Shown here one piece after another: positions 1 through 10,313 of a stretch of 42,873 nt of DNA. The stretch is from Verrucomicrobiota bacterium. GTDB lineage: Bacteria > Verrucomicrobiota > Verrucomicrobiia > Chthoniobacterales > UBA10450. The stretch covers positions 1-42,873 of the forward strand of contig QHNJ01000137.1 of NCBI GenBank assembly GCA_003218395.1, written 5' to 3'. Below the pieces are notes generated by a model that saw only the letters and a program-made list of their open reading frames with translations, was not told the DNA's origin and searched no databases. Each line of letters opens with the position of its first letter. Positions within the stretch are counted from its first letter, which is position 1. Both the position numbers and the translations under genes were made by a program.

Positions 1-882
1 GATCTTCCGACGGCGACGCGTGTAAACGTTCAATGCAACGCGATGGTTGGTGAACGGAAAGATCGACGCGTACACCGGAGGTTCATCTGGCGATCGTTTT
101 CGCAGCGTTGGCAAGATCCACATGCCGCACCAGCGTTCACGGGCTTTCTGAAGCAGAATTCTATTCGGTCGAACGATAAACGCGTGATTTTCGGTCAGTC
201 GTATTGTTGGAGGCCGCACTTTCTTTATTGGCAGACTTTCCGGATTTTTTGCGCGGCAGAATTTTTTGACGGGGCAAATCCCGCATTTTGGTTGCCGCGG
301 AAGACAAACCAGCGCGCCGAGATCGACAAGCGCCGAATTGTAGATGCGGGCGGAATACCGTGGAAGAAGAATGCCCGCGTGTCTCCAGAGTGCTTCTCGA
401 CCAGCCGTTCGATCGATCGGGTTGCGGAGATTAAACAGACGCGCCAGAACGCGAGCAATGTTGGTTTCGACGATCGGGACTGGCTGATTGAAGGCGAACG
501 TCGCGACAGCATTAGCAGTGTAACGGCCGACGCCCGGCAATCCTCGTATTGCCGCGACACTCCGAGGAAAGTTGCCGCCGCGCCGGTTTTGCACGGTTAT
601 CGCAACCGCCCGCAGATTGCGCACCCGCGCGTAATAACCGAGGCCTTGCCATGCGTGGAGGACGTCACTTTCTGAAGCCCGAGCCAGCACGGCGAAATCG
701 GGGAAGCGCCGGAGCCACTCATTATAATAGGGGATAACTATGGCAACCAGCGTCTGCTGGAGCATGATCTCGGAGACGAGGATGGCATAGGGGTCGCGAG
801 TTTGCCGCCAAGGGAGAACGCGGCCGTGCTTGTGGTACCAATTTGTCAACGCCGCATAGAATTGATTTTTTCGGAAAGCCAC
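1..882 (-). CDS. mutY: A/G-specific adenine glycosylase MutY (3' end beyond window)
   Basis: Reverse-strand reading from GTG at 882: VAFRKNQFYAALTNWYHKHGRVLPWRQTRDPYAILVSEIMLQQTLVAIVIPYYNEWLRRFPDF...ARASESDVLHAWQGLGYYARVRNLR...GLPGVGRYTANAVATFAFNQPVPIVETNIARVLARLF...; HhH-GPD and Cys cluster. Missing from the ORF track, probably because it has no stop in the window. Confidence 0.9.
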   Translation of the reverse strand, partial: MAFRKNQFYAALTNWYHKHGRVLPWRQTRDPYAILVSEIMLQQTLVAIVIPYYNEWLRRFPDFAVLARASESDVLHAWQGLGYYARVRNLRAVAITVQNRRGGNFPRSVAAIRGLPGVGRYTANAVATFAFNQPVPIVETNIARVLARLFNLRNPIDRTAGREALWRHAGILLPRYSARIYNSALVDLGALVCLPRQPKCGICPVKKFCRAKNPESLPIKKVRPPTIRLTENHAFIVRPNRILLQKARERWCGMWILPTLRKRSPDEPPVYASIFPFTNHRVALNVYTRRRRKI

Positions 883-976
883 AGCGAAACATGGATTAAC
901 ACAGATGACTGATTATGTCTTGCTGACTAATTCGGACGGAATGCAATCTCTGTTTCATCTGTGGTAACCTGTGGCT
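877..976. repeat. Imperfect inverted repeat (AGCCACAG...ACAGATGA / TCATCTGT...CTGTGGCT)
   Basis: agccacag 877-884 pairs with ctgtggct 969-976; acagatga 901-908 pairs with tcatctgt 955-962. Overlaps the mutY start and ends just before rnhC. Confidence 0.55.
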
Positions 977-978
977 GA

Positions 979-1926
979 ATGAATTCGTATACACATCCGC
1001 TTTCCTTAGGGGAGGTAACCAAGCTTCGTGCGCTGCTCGAAAAGCTCGGGTTCGAATTTTCTCCAAAGGAATACACGCTTCTTTTTGCCCGGAAGAATAA
1101 GCTGAGCGTGGCAGTTTACGAAAAAGGACCGAAAGTGCTCGTGCAAGGCAGGAACGTAGAGGAGTTCGTGCAATTTGAGCTGGAGCCAAAGGTTCTCGGC
1201 GAAGCGAAACTAGGCTACGAAGAAGTACACTTGCCGGAAATGTTCGAGCCGCACTTTGGCGTCGATGAGAGCGGAAAGGGTGACTTTTTCGGGCCACTCG
1301 TGATCGCAGGCGTCTATGTTGATCGTGGAATTGCGCGCAAACTTCTCGATGCCGGTGTGCAGGATAGTAAACGAATCGGCTCGGATGCGCGTATAGGTGC
1401 CCTAGCTCAAATCATTCGAAAGACTGCCAACGGCTTAGTCGAGACCGTGCTGATCGGTCCGCAAAAGTACAACGAGCTTTACCATAAGTTCGGCAATTTG
1501 AACAAACTGCTAGGATGGGGGCACGCTCGCGTGATCGAGAATTTGCTGGCAAAAAAACCGGATTGTCCCCGGGCGTTGTCGGACCAGTTTGCGGACGCGC
1601 ACGTGGTCGAGCAATCGCTGTTGCGCCATGGCCGCAAGATCGACATCGAACAACGCACGAAAGCGGAATCAGATATCGCGGTGGCGGCCGCATCGATTTT
1701 GGCGCGTGAAGCTTTTATCAGGTGGCTGGAGCGGCAAGGGAAGGAACTAGGTTTGCGACTCGAGCGAGGAGTGTCCGCCGGCGTAAGAGAGACCGCGAAA
1801 AGACTGGTGGAAACGAACGGACCCGGCGTGTTGCGCGACGTGGCGAAAGTACATTTCCGAACTGCGCACGAGGTCGCTCCGGACCATTATGCGGCCCCGC
1901 GGCCGCGTGAGAATTGGCGAAAGTAA
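979..1926 (+). CDS. rnhC: Ribonuclease HIII
   Basis: N-terminal TBP-like region followed by VDESGKGDFFGPLVIAGVYVD and a DSKRIGSDARI-type RNase HII/HIII signature. Confidence 0.9.
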   Translation: MNSYTHPLSLGEVTKLRALLEKLGFEFSPKEYTLLFARKNKLSVAVYEKGPKVLVQGRNVEEFVQFELEPKVLGEAKLGYEEVHLPEMFEPHFGVDESGKGDFFGPLVIAGVYVDRGIARKLLDAGVQDSKRIGSDARIGALAQIIRKTANGLVETVLIGPQKYNELYHKFGNLNKLLGWGHARVIENLLAKKPDCPRALSDQFADAHVVEQSLLRHGRKIDIEQRTKAESDIAVAAASILAREAFIRWLERQGKELGLRLERGVSAGVRETAKRLVETNGPGVLRDVAKVHFRTAHEVAPDHYAAPRPRENWRK

Positions 1927-2071
1927 TTGAGGATTGGTCCGCGCGGGATGTCCTGGCAAAGTTGCCATTGCGTTTCGTCTTCTTGTCGAGGAAGTTAGCC
2001 GGTTAAAAAGTTCGGTTTTTGTTTTTAATTTGACCACCGCCACGGCAATGTGGAGCGATTACTAAATAGAT

Positions 2072-2428
2072 ATGGCAAAGCTAACCAAACGCGACATCGT
2101 TGTCGCCATCAGCAACCAAACCGGCATGGTCCAACACGAGGTATTCAACGTGGTCCAGCGGACGCTCGATAAAATCACCGACAGTTTAGCCAACAACATT
2201 CCCGTTGAACTGCGCAACTTTGGCGTTTTTCAGCCCCGGCTTACAAAGGCTCGCGTGGGACGAAATCCGAATCAACCCGGCAGCAGCTTCGTGATTCCAC
2301 CGCGAGCGACGGTGAAATTTAAGGCTGGCAAGATTATGCGTCAGCGCGTGGAAAAGCTTTCACGGGAGTTAAAAGAAGCCGCTGAGCGGCAGAAGAACGC
2401 TAGCGCGCCCGCCCGCAGCGGCCCGTAA
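2072..2428 (+). CDS. HU/IHF-family DNA-binding protein
   Basis: MAKLTKRDIVVAISNQTGM...VELRNFGVFQPRLTKARVGRNPNQPGSSFVIPPRATVKFKAGK: DNABII fold with GRNP motif. Confidence 0.88.
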   Translation: MAKLTKRDIVVAISNQTGMVQHEVFNVVQRTLDKITDSLANNIPVELRNFGVFQPRLTKARVGRNPNQPGSSFVIPPRATVKFKAGKIMRQRVEKLSRELKEAAERQKNASAPARSGP

Positions 2429-2455
2429 CGCAGCTATTTACCCGGCCGATCGAAG

Positions 2456-4960
2456 TCAGGATTTCGCGGTAGTCTCGAGATCGAGCAGATTTTTAATCGC
2501 CTCTTCTAACCGCTCAAAATTGATCGGCTTGGTCAGATGCTCGGAAAAACCTGCCGCTCGGGCTTCCTTTACGTCTTGTTCGGTTCCAAAGCCACTAAGT
2601 GCAATTCCAGGCAGAGCTTTGCTGCTTCGCAATTCGCGCATTAATTCATAGCCGGTGCGGTCCGGAAGTCCGATATCGCTAATTAGCAGATCGAAATCCT
2701 GTGCGCGCACTTTTTCCACGGCCTGCTCGGCGGAATGCGCCACTGTAATTTCGTAGCCGCGGCGCTCCAGCATCTTCTTCATTCCGGTGCATGTATCATG
2801 ATGATCGTCCACCACTAGGACGCGCCGATGCCTGGGCACAACCAAATCTTTTTCCGAAACGGCGCGTCGATCGCGTTGGGCGCCATCGCCGTCGCCGCTG
2901 ATCGGACTCGGCACCGTTTTCAGTTCTAGCGAAAACGTGGAGCCTTGATCCTTTCCGGGACTTCCCACGCGGATTTTCCCGCCATGCGCATCGATCAGCG
3001 CCTTCGAAATCGCAAGACCTAGGCCGAGCCCTCCAAAACGGCGGGTGATCGAGGTTTGTCCCTGCTCGAAAGCGTTGAAGATTTTATCGATCCTTTCCGG
3101 CTCAATGCCCATCCCAGTGTCGGCAATCCGGACGTCAATCCTCTCCGGCGTGGCGTTCATTGTCTCGATAATGATGCGTCCTTTTTGGGGAGTAAACTTC
3201 ACGCTGTTCTTGATCAAATTCCAAAAGACTTGCTGCAAACGCGCCGGATCGCCTGCGACATGCGTATAAGCAGCGTGAAGGCGAAATTCCGCCTCAAGAT
3301 GCTTCGCAGCAATGTCCTCGCGGCAAATCTCGTAAGCGCGGTGGAGGATTTCGTGCACGCAAACAGTCTCAAAGCTCAACTGCAGTTTGCCTTTTGCGAT
3401 GCGCGTGACGTCGAGCAAATCGTCGATCAAACGCGCTTCCAGCTCGACGTTGCGTCGAATGACCTCGAGCGCCTCGTGAACCGTCGGGGAATCGGGAACG
3501 GTCGCTTCCAACTCCCCGACCATCGCGATCACTGGTGAGAGAGGATTGCGCAACTCGTGCGAAAGCAGCGCTAGGAATTGGTCTTTCGCGGCATTTGCGC
3601 CAATCAGTTCCTGGCGCAGTTTGACATCTCGCGTTTTGTCTTCGACGAGATATAGCACGCCTTGGATGGTTTCTTGCGGGCCCTGTAGCCGGAGCAGGGT
3701 AACATCCAAAAAATGCGTCATACCCGTTTTGTCTTTTAAGGGCTGCTCGATCAACTGAAACGGTGTGCCAAAAGAAAGGACTTTCTCGATTGCTCCGGCC
3801 GGGGCGATCTTCACATCGTCGTAAGTGGCTTCCGTGATGTCGTCACTCTGTGGCAGATCTCCGAAACGCTGGGCCATGTGCGCAAAAGCCTCGTTCGCCT
3901 GAAGGAAACGGCGGGACCTCGGATCGACAAAGGCAATGCCACTAGGCATGTTCGCCAGGATCTTTTCGTTAAAGACGACTTCACGTTCAATGCGCCGCGT
4001 AGATTCCAGCTGGCGCTGATAAAACCCGCTTCCGAGCCACGCGAGAACCGCCGTGAGAACAACCAACCAAGCTGCCAGGACAGTCATTCGTGCGAGGAGG
4101 TCATGAACGGGCTGGTAGGCGAGACTTTTCGGCTGCTCAACTACCGCGACCCAACCGGTCGATTCGATGGGGCTGAAAGAGTAAAGATTGCCGTGCCGCT
4201 CGAAGTGCCCGCTCTTGCTTTGGCGGATCTCTTTGATCAAAATCCCCCCTTCGGCAGAACTCGCTTTGGGGTTCGGCTTAAAATCAGTGACAAAAAGCGC
4301 GGCGCCGTTCTGGTCGAGCACCTCGAAACGAAAGCGATCGGCAAACTCGATTGTAGACAAGCGCCGACCGATTCTTTCCACGAGGACAGAGACTCCAATA
4401 TAACCGAGGATCGTCCGGTCTGGCCCGCGAACCGCGCCTACGATATCGGTTACGAGCCGTTTATCTAGCAACCTGGGATAAACTGCTGAGACAAAGGTCC
4501 CATTCGACGCTGCTGCTTGCTCGCGCCAGCGATCGGAACCAAAATCCTGGCCGATCATCTCCGGAGCCGTTGGAATTGATGCAATAAGCCGGCCATCTGG
4601 CGCACTCATGAACATTCCATCGATGTAGGGATGCGAATAAAATGCTGAGCTGAGCCATTGTGGAGCGACTGTCTGGGGACTCGTCGCGCTCAAAATGTTC
4701 GCGACTTCTGGCAGCGTCTGATAATACTCAATAACGCTACTACTGCGGGTTAGGTCATGGCCCACGAGGTGGCCCACCAATTGGATTAGGGTTTGCCGGT
4801 CGCGCAAGATCCTTGTTTCCAGGGTGTCGCGCAGAATTGTGTACGAAACGATGAGGGTTAAGACCGATGGGATCCATCCCGCTAAAAGGATTGGAAAGAT
4901 GATCTTGAAACGTTCGAAACGGTCCCGTCTTCGTTTCTTAAATGTGTCTCGCAATTGCAT
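2456..4960 (-). CDS. Hybrid sensor histidine kinase (dCache-like sensor, PAS, HisKA, HATPase, C-terminal receiver)
   Basis: LALLSHELRNPLSPV H-box, ADTGMGIEPERIDKIFNAFEQ, GGLGLGLAISKALIDAHGG, then VLVVDDHHDTCTGMKKML...LLISDIGLPDRTGYEL...LTKPI receiver. Confidence 0.93.
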   Translation of the reverse strand: MQLRDTFKKRRRDRFERFKIIFPILLAGWIPSVLTLIVSYTILRDTLETRILRDRQTLIQLVGHLVGHDLTRSSSVIEYYQTLPEVANILSATSPQTVAPQWLSSAFYSHPYIDGMFMSAPDGRLIASIPTAPEMIGQDFGSDRWREQAAASNGTFVSAVYPRLLDKRLVTDIVGAVRGPDRTILGYIGVSVLVERIGRRLSTIEFADRFRFEVLDQNGAALFVTDFKPNPKASSAEGGILIKEIRQSKSGHFERHGNLYSFSPIESTGWVAVVEQPKSLAYQPVHDLLARMTVLAAWLVVLTAVLAWLGSGFYQRQLESTRRIEREVVFNEKILANMPSGIAFVDPRSRRFLQANEAFAHMAQRFGDLPQSDDITEATYDDVKIAPAGAIEKVLSFGTPFQLIEQPLKDKTGMTHFLDVTLLRLQGPQETIQGVLYLVEDKTRDVKLRQELIGANAAKDQFLALLSHELRNPLSPVIAMVGELEATVPDSPTVHEALEVIRRNVELEARLIDDLLDVTRIAKGKLQLSFETVCVHEILHRAYEICREDIAAKHLEAEFRLHAAYTHVAGDPARLQQVFWNLIKNSVKFTPQKGRIIIETMNATPERIDVRIADTGMGIEPERIDKIFNAFEQGQTSITRRFGGLGLGLAISKALIDAHGGKIRVGSPGKDQGSTFSLELKTVPSPISGDGDGAQRDRRAVSEKDLVVPRHRRVLVVDDHHDTCTGMKKMLERRGYEITVAHSAEQAVEKVRAQDFDLLISDIGLPDRTGYELMRELRSSKALPGIALSGFGTEQDVKEARAAGFSEHLTKPINFERLEEAIKNLLDLETTAKS

Positions 4961-5031
4961 TCGCGTAAGTTGCGAAAATTAGCTTATCACCGTTAACCGA
5001 CTCGCCGCATCAGGCAAGGCGAATGTGTCGC

Positions 5032-5940
5032 TCACTCGCTTTGACGAATCGCGAGGTTTAACTCGCGCGCTTGGGCATGAATCACCTTCACATCAGCCAA
5101 ATTCAATCCCTCTCCGGTTGCTTTGCTTAAGGGAAACGTGAATGGCGTTAACCCTGAGCGAAGTTTCTCAAAGAATGGCCTGTGCGCCACTGTTGGCGGT
5201 AATGTTTTCAATTCTCCTGCGAAGAAATCGACCAGCTCGTGTTGCGCGAGAATCTTTGCCCGTTCGGGCGAAAAATCCATTTCGATTGCCGCTCGCTGAT
5301 CTCCAAGCTTCGCAACCAGCCACCAAGACTGATCAAATGCGCCACTTTTTGATCGCGCAACTCGATCATCGCCTGTTCAACATTTGCTTGTGTCGCGATG
5401 AGTTCTTTGCGTAGTGCGCGCCACTCGCCGCGGCGCGTTAGGTCAATGAGACTTGGTCACGGCGTGTCCCCGATAAGCCACGGCAAGGCCACGAGCTTCT
5501 CTCATCAAAACCCCCAGGTTATCGACCGCAGTTTCTTCTCTGCTTCGACAGTCAAAAATCCGTTGGCCACCAATCCTCCAAAGATCGGAGTTTTTCGCTC
5601 GCAGCTGCCAGGACTCGCTTTTGGAAATTCTCGTTGCAGTCACCCGAAAGGCAACCGCATGAACTCATCGAGTTGTTGAAATATGCGCGCGATCAACGGC
5701 GCAGTGTAAGCATTCACGCCCAGTTCCTCGCGCTCGCATCCCTGTTCGGTGATTGGTTCCTCTTGCGCCATCACGGGTGTTGCAAGGCCGGTCGCACCCC
5801 AATTACGAAGATCGACAATGAACACAACATTCTCGCTCTCTGCGCCATGCCCCGAGGCTTTTTTCGTGCTACAGCTGCCATTTTGACACGCAAACGTACG
5901 ATTTTTTTGATTTGACGCACATGCTGAAAACGGCATCATG
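5032..5940 (-). pseudogene. Hypothetical secreted protein, broken by at least three frame changes
   Basis: Successive minus-strand frames chain into one protein-like text: ...GVNAYTAPLIARIFQQLDEFMRLPF / VANGFLTVEAEKK / AVDNLGVLMREARGLAVAYRGHAVTK / SLIDLTRRGEWRALRKELIATQANVEQAMIELRDQKVAHLISLGGWLRSLEIS / MDFSPERAKILAQHELVDFFAGELKTLPPTV.... Confidence 0.6.
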
Positions 5941-7488
5941 TCGCCCTTGCTGCCTCAACTAGTAGCAGCGGTGGAAACTCCAATGCAAGGAAGCCTCGGA
6001 CACATTATCTGGACCGTCTGCTATCTGAGTGTGCTCATCGGTCTTTCGGCGTACGGTGTCCATCGCTACTTCATCATTTATCTGTATCTCAAAAACCGGA
6101 AGCGCGCACCGGTTCCGGCCCGTTACTTTGAACAACTGCCGACGGTGACGATGCAGTTGCCAATTTTTAACGAGATGTACGTGGCCGAGCGTTTGCTTCG
6201 TTCCGTGAGCGAACTGGACTATCCCCGGGAGCTTCTCCAAATCCAGGTGCTGGACGATTCGATTGATGAGACCCGCGAAATCACCGCCTCCTGCGCCGAC
6301 GAATTGCGGCAGCGCGGTTTTAACGTTCAACGCATTCATCGGGTAGATCGCACCGGTTTCAAGGCTGGCGCGCTGGCCGTAGGGCTGGAGGCCGCGGAGG
6401 GCGAATTTGTTTGTATCCTTGACGCCGATTTTGTCCCGCCTCCGGATTTGCTAAAGCGCACGATCCATTTCTTCAGCGATCCGAACGTAGGAATGATCCA
6501 GACGAGATGGGGCCATTTGAATCGCGGTTATTCGCTGCTCACCCGCATGCAAGCGATCTTTCTGGATGGCCATCTCTTGCTCGAGCAAACCGCGCGCAGC
6601 CGAAGCGGCCGGTTTTTCAATTTCAATGGAACGGCCGGTCTCTGGCGGCGTTCCTGTATCGAGGAGGCTGGCGGCTGGCAGCACGACACGCTCTGCGAAG
6701 ATCTTGATCTCAGCTATCGCGCCCAGCTTGTCGGTTGGAAATTTATCTTTCTTTCTGACGTTGTAACCCCCGCTGAACTTCCAGTGGATATGAACGGGTT
6801 TAAATCTCAACAGCATCGCTGGACAAAGGGATCCATCCAGACCTGCAAGAAACTGTTGCCCACAATTTGGCGCAGCCGGCTTCCATTTCCGATCAAACTT
6901 GAGGCCACGGGGCATTTGATGTCGAACTTCGCCTACTTGCTGCTTGCTTTCTTATGCGTCCTCTTGCACCCCTCATCCGGCGCGCCCGGGGGTGGTTGGT
7001 TGCGGACGCTGCTAATCGATGTTCCGATTTTCCTGGCGGCGTCAGTCTCGGTAGCGATTTTTTATATTTGCGCGCAGCGGGAGCTGCATCCGCGAACGTG
7101 GATGAAAGAGATTCTTTTTCTGCCGTGCTTGCTCGCCCTTGGCATTGGTCTTTCGCTGAACAACGCGCGCGCAGTGCTGGAGGCGCTCTTCAATCACAAG
7201 TCGGATTTCACACGCACGCCCAAGTACGGCATCGAACGCAAATCGCAACATTGGCGAACCTGCAAGTACCGGCCGCTGAAATCAGCCCTCCCGCTCGCAG
7301 AGCTGGCTTTCGCGATTTATTTCACCTACTTCCTTTGGTTCGCGATTGCGCATGGACAGTTTCTCTCGGTGCCCTTCCTGCTCATGTTCCAAGGCGGCTT
7401 CCTTTATGTCTGTATCTCTTCGTTCGCGAACCGCTGGCCCAAAATCAGCTTGGGCGGCTCACGCGCCGCCACCGCAATTCCCGCGTGA
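5938..7488 (+). CDS. Processive GT2 family glycosyltransferase (cellulose synthase/glucomannan synthase-like)
   Basis: PTVTMQLPIFNEMYVAERLLRS, VLDDSIDETREIT, FKAGAL, ILDADFVPP, TLCEDLDLSYRAQ, QQHRWTKG, with multiple TM segments: D,D,D,QxxRW-type processive GT2. Confidence 0.9.
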   Translation: MSPLLPQLVAAVETPMQGSLGHIIWTVCYLSVLIGLSAYGVHRYFIIYLYLKNRKRAPVPARYFEQLPTVTMQLPIFNEMYVAERLLRSVSELDYPRELLQIQVLDDSIDETREITASCADELRQRGFNVQRIHRVDRTGFKAGALAVGLEAAEGEFVCILDADFVPPPDLLKRTIHFFSDPNVGMIQTRWGHLNRGYSLLTRMQAIFLDGHLLLEQTARSRSGRFFNFNGTAGLWRRSCIEEAGGWQHDTLCEDLDLSYRAQLVGWKFIFLSDVVTPAELPVDMNGFKSQQHRWTKGSIQTCKKLLPTIWRSRLPFPIKLEATGHLMSNFAYLLLAFLCVLLHPSSGAPGGGWLRTLLIDVPIFLAASVSVAIFYICAQRELHPRTWMKEILFLPCLLALGIGLSLNNARAVLEALFNHKSDFTRTPKYGIERKSQHWRTCKYRPLKSALPLAELAFAIYFTYFLWFAIAHGQFLSVPFLLMFQGGFLYVCISSFANRWPKISLGGSRAATAIPA

Positions 7489-7520
7489 CAAAGTTCGAAT
7501 TATCGGGTAAGAGGTTGCGC

Positions 7521-8288
7521 ATGCTTCGACCCCTAGCTGTAATTCTCAGTCTAATTTCGATCGCTCCCGCGCTCTTCGCCACCCAGATCGACCCTGCCCA
7601 TCAACTGATAATAAGCGTTCGCGATCAGAAGGTAATGCTTCTGGAGAACGGTGCGATGGTGACAACCTACCCGGTTTCCACGTCCAAATTCGGGCTGGGT
7701 GATTTTTTGGGGCGAATGACAACTCCTCTTGGTTATCTCATGGTTGCACAAAAAATCGGTGACAACGCACCAGTCGGCGCCGTGTTCCACAATCGGCGGT
7801 TCACCGGCGAAATTCTCACGCCAAACGCGCCGGGCCGCGATCCAGTGATTACGCGGATCATTTGGCTGCGCGGGCTGGAAGCTCAAAACGCTCATGCTTT
7901 TTATCGCTGCATTTACATTCATGGCACGCCGCAAGAAAAAACAATCGGCCGACCAGCGAGCTACGGCTGCATCCGGATGAAATCGAGCGACATTGCCGCT
8001 CTATACAATCAAGTTCCGCTCGGCGCGATTGTGCAAATTATTCCCGATCGTTTGCCCAAAGTGCCAAAGGCATCGCCAGCGCGATCGAGTAATACGATGA
8101 CGGTGCAAGTCGAAAAATCGAATGCTCAGGAGCGGCTTGCTTCCCCATCCACTTCCGGTTCGCTCACGGTCGAGCAAATGCGAATGGCGGGAGCGCTCGC
8201 TGCAGAGCGACTGAAAAGCCAGGCTCGCAAAGCGCAGCCGGTTCTAAACAAAGGGACGGCAATGGTCCAAAACAATCCGCGTGCTTGA
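7521..8288 (+). CDS. L,D-transpeptidase (YkuD domain), signal peptide
   Basis: Starts MLRPLAVILSLISIAPALFATQ, an internal ATG of ORF 6954..8288 whose upstream part overlaps the GT2 gene. Catalytic IHGTPQEKTIGRPASYGCIRM. Confidence 0.88.
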   Translation: MLRPLAVILSLISIAPALFATQIDPAHQLIISVRDQKVMLLENGAMVTTYPVSTSKFGLGDFLGRMTTPLGYLMVAQKIGDNAPVGAVFHNRRFTGEILTPNAPGRDPVITRIIWLRGLEAQNAHAFYRCIYIHGTPQEKTIGRPASYGCIRMKSSDIAALYNQVPLGAIVQIIPDRLPKVPKASPARSSNTMTVQVEKSNAQERLASPSTSGSLTVEQMRMAGALAAERLKSQARKAQPVLNKGTAMVQNNPRA

Positions 8289-8387
8289 GGGTAATCGGTC
8301 CGTGGCATTTGCAGGCCGCGTGAGTGACTCTTGACAATCGTGATTACGCCCGCGAGCGTCCACGCCCACACAGTTTTCGATCAAGCA

Positions 8388-8642
8388 ATGGCCAACACGA
8401 GATCAGCCGTCAAGCGCGCCCGCCAGACATTGAAGCGATCGCTTCATAATCGCAGCGTGGTTACGGGTCTGCGAAGCATGCAGAAGCGAGCGCGTTCCTC
8501 GGCAACGCCCAGCACAGATCAAATCCGCGCAGTGATCTCGGCAATCGATAAGGCGGCCAAGCGCGGGATCGTCCATAGAAACGCTGCTAATCGCCGCAAA
8601 GCGCGGCTCAACAGAGCGCTCGTGGCCGCCTCAAGGAAGTAG
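8388..8642 (+). CDS. rpsT: 30S ribosomal protein S20
   Basis: MANTRSAVKRARQTLKRSLHNRSV...AIDKAAKRGIVHRNAANRRKARLNRAL; internal ATG of ORF 8331..8642. Confidence 0.92.
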   Translation: MANTRSAVKRARQTLKRSLHNRSVVTGLRSMQKRARSSATPSTDQIRAVISAIDKAAKRGIVHRNAANRRKARLNRALVAASRK

Positions 8643-8733
8643 TTTCAGATTCGAAGTTGATCTTAGCGCGCGGTTTGTCAGGGTCGGAGCAAATGGCCTT
8701 TGCATATCTCCCGGGACGGATAGATTCTTGCGA

Positions 8734-9330
8734 ATGATTCCCGCGATTCTCCTTGTTCTTTCGGCCGCCGCTTATCGCGTTACGACCGGACTCTTGATTC
8801 ACTCCGGCGCGAGCTGGCTTTCCAATTTCGCGCCGGTCGCATCGATTGCGCTCTGTTGTGCGGCCTACTTTCCAAAAAGATACAAATTCTCAGTGCCTCT
8901 CATTACGCTTTTTATTTCCGACGCGGTGATAAATTTTCGTTACGGCGCGCCGCTGCTCGATCCGCAAATTTTCATGCGTTATTTCGCGCTCGCTGCGGTC
9001 GGCTGCGCCGGGTTTCTTTTGCAGAATCGCGCATCGCTGAAGGCGCTTTTGCCGGCTTCCATTGTTGGGTCGACATTTTTTTACGGGATCACGAACGCGT
9101 TTTCCTGGTCGAGCGATCCTGGTTACGCGAAGAATCTGGGAGGACTCATCCAAGCGCTCACGGTGGGATTGCCTCAGTACAGCGCAACGCCGAGCTGGAT
9201 GTTTTTTCGCAATTCACTCATTAGCGATCTTCTATTCACTATACTCTTTGTTCTCTGCATGAACTTCGGCCGAAGCGCTGAGAGGTCGCGTGCCGGCGCC
9301 GCGCGGTTCCGTCCCGCAGCTGCGGGATGA
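8734..9330 (+). CDS. Conserved integral membrane protein (DUF6580-like)
   Basis: APVASIALCCAAYFPKRY..FISDAVINFRYG...GITNAFSWSSDPGYAKNLGGLIQALTVGLPQYSATPSWMFFRNSLISDLLFT; alternative start 8728. Confidence 0.65.
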   Translation: MIPAILLVLSAAAYRVTTGLLIHSGASWLSNFAPVASIALCCAAYFPKRYKFSVPLITLFISDAVINFRYGAPLLDPQIFMRYFALAAVGCAGFLLQNRASLKALLPASIVGSTFFYGITNAFSWSSDPGYAKNLGGLIQALTVGLPQYSATPSWMFFRNSLISDLLFTILFVLCMNFGRSAERSRAGAARFRPAAAG

Positions 9331-10313
9331 CCGCCATGCAGCCGGGGGAGCAGCGCGACGAAGTCGAGATGCTCTCGCTGATGCTGTTAATCCGGCGTTT
9401 CGAGGAACGCGCGAGTCAACAGTATCAAGCGCAGAAAGTCGGCGGCTTTTGTCATCTCTACATCGGCCAGGAAGCGGTCGTGGCCGGAGCGGTGGCGGCT
9501 GTGCGTGACGATGATTACATCATCACCGCATATCGCGATCATGCGCACGCACTCGCCCGCGGCACGAGCGCAAACGCATGCATGGCCGAACTTTTTGGAA
9601 AAGAAACCGGATGCTCGCGAGGGCTGGGTGGCTCGATGCACTTCTTCAACCGGCAAAATCACATGTACGGTGGTCACGCTATTGTGGGCGCCCACGTGCC
9701 ATTGGCTGTTGGATTGGCCTTTGCGATCAAGTACCGGGACGAGGATCGCGTGACACTCTGCTTCTTCGGCGACGGTGCAATCAATCAAGGATCTTTCCAC
9801 GAAGCTCTAAATCTCGCTGCTCTTTATAAATTGCCGATCGTTTTCATTTGCGAAAACAACCTCTTCGCCATGGGCACGTCGGTGAAAAGATCGACATCGC
9901 TGAAGCAAATTGTCGATCGCGCGGAGGGCTACGACATTCCCGGAGAAATTGTCGATGGAATGAACTTTCGCGAAGTTCGCGACAAAGTCGCCGAAATCGT
10001 GGACTCCATTCGGAAGGAATCGCATCCGGCATTCGTCGAAGTTCGCACTTATCGTTATCGCGGCCACTCGATGTCCGACCCGGCAAGTTACCGCACCAAG
10101 CTGGAGCTGGAGAAATATCGGCTCGATGATCCAATTACTCGTTTGCGTGCTCAGCTCACGCGGGAAGGGAAATTAACAAACGAGCAATTCGATCTGCTCG
10201 ACAAGCGCTCAAAGGAAATGGTGCTTGCGAGCGTAAAATTCGCCGAAGCAAGCCCTCAACCCCCGATCGAAAAGCTGCACGATTTTACCTACGCGGACGG
10301 GGCAAAGCCGTGA
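9327..10313 (+). CDS. pdhA: Pyruvate dehydrogenase E1 component, alpha subunit
   Basis: YRDHAHALARG, GLGGSMHFFNRQNHMYGGHAIVGAHVPLAVGLAFA, CFFGDGAINQGSFHEALNLAALYKLPIVFICENNLFAMGT, YRYRGHSMSDPASYRTKLE. Confidence 0.95.
   Translation: MTAMQPGEQRDEVEMLSLMLLIRRFEERASQQYQAQKVGGFCHLYIGQEAVVAGAVAAVRDDDYIITAYRDHAHALARGTSANACMAELFGKETGCSRGLGGSMHFFNRQNHMYGGHAIVGAHVPLAVGLAFAIKYRDEDRVTLCFFGDGAINQGSFHEALNLAALYKLPIVFICENNLFAMGTSVKRSTSLKQIVDRAEGYDIPGEIVDGMNFREVRDKVAEIVDSIRKESHPAFVEVRTYRYRGHSMSDPASYRTKLELEKYRLDDPITRLRAQLTREGKLTNEQFDLLDKRSKEMVLASVKFAEASPQPPIEKLHDFTYADGAKP

Noticed and set aside
6954-7520. N-terminal part of ORF 6954..8288
   Set aside because: Overlaps the GT2 gene in another frame; the L,D-transpeptidase has a clear signal-peptide start at 7521.
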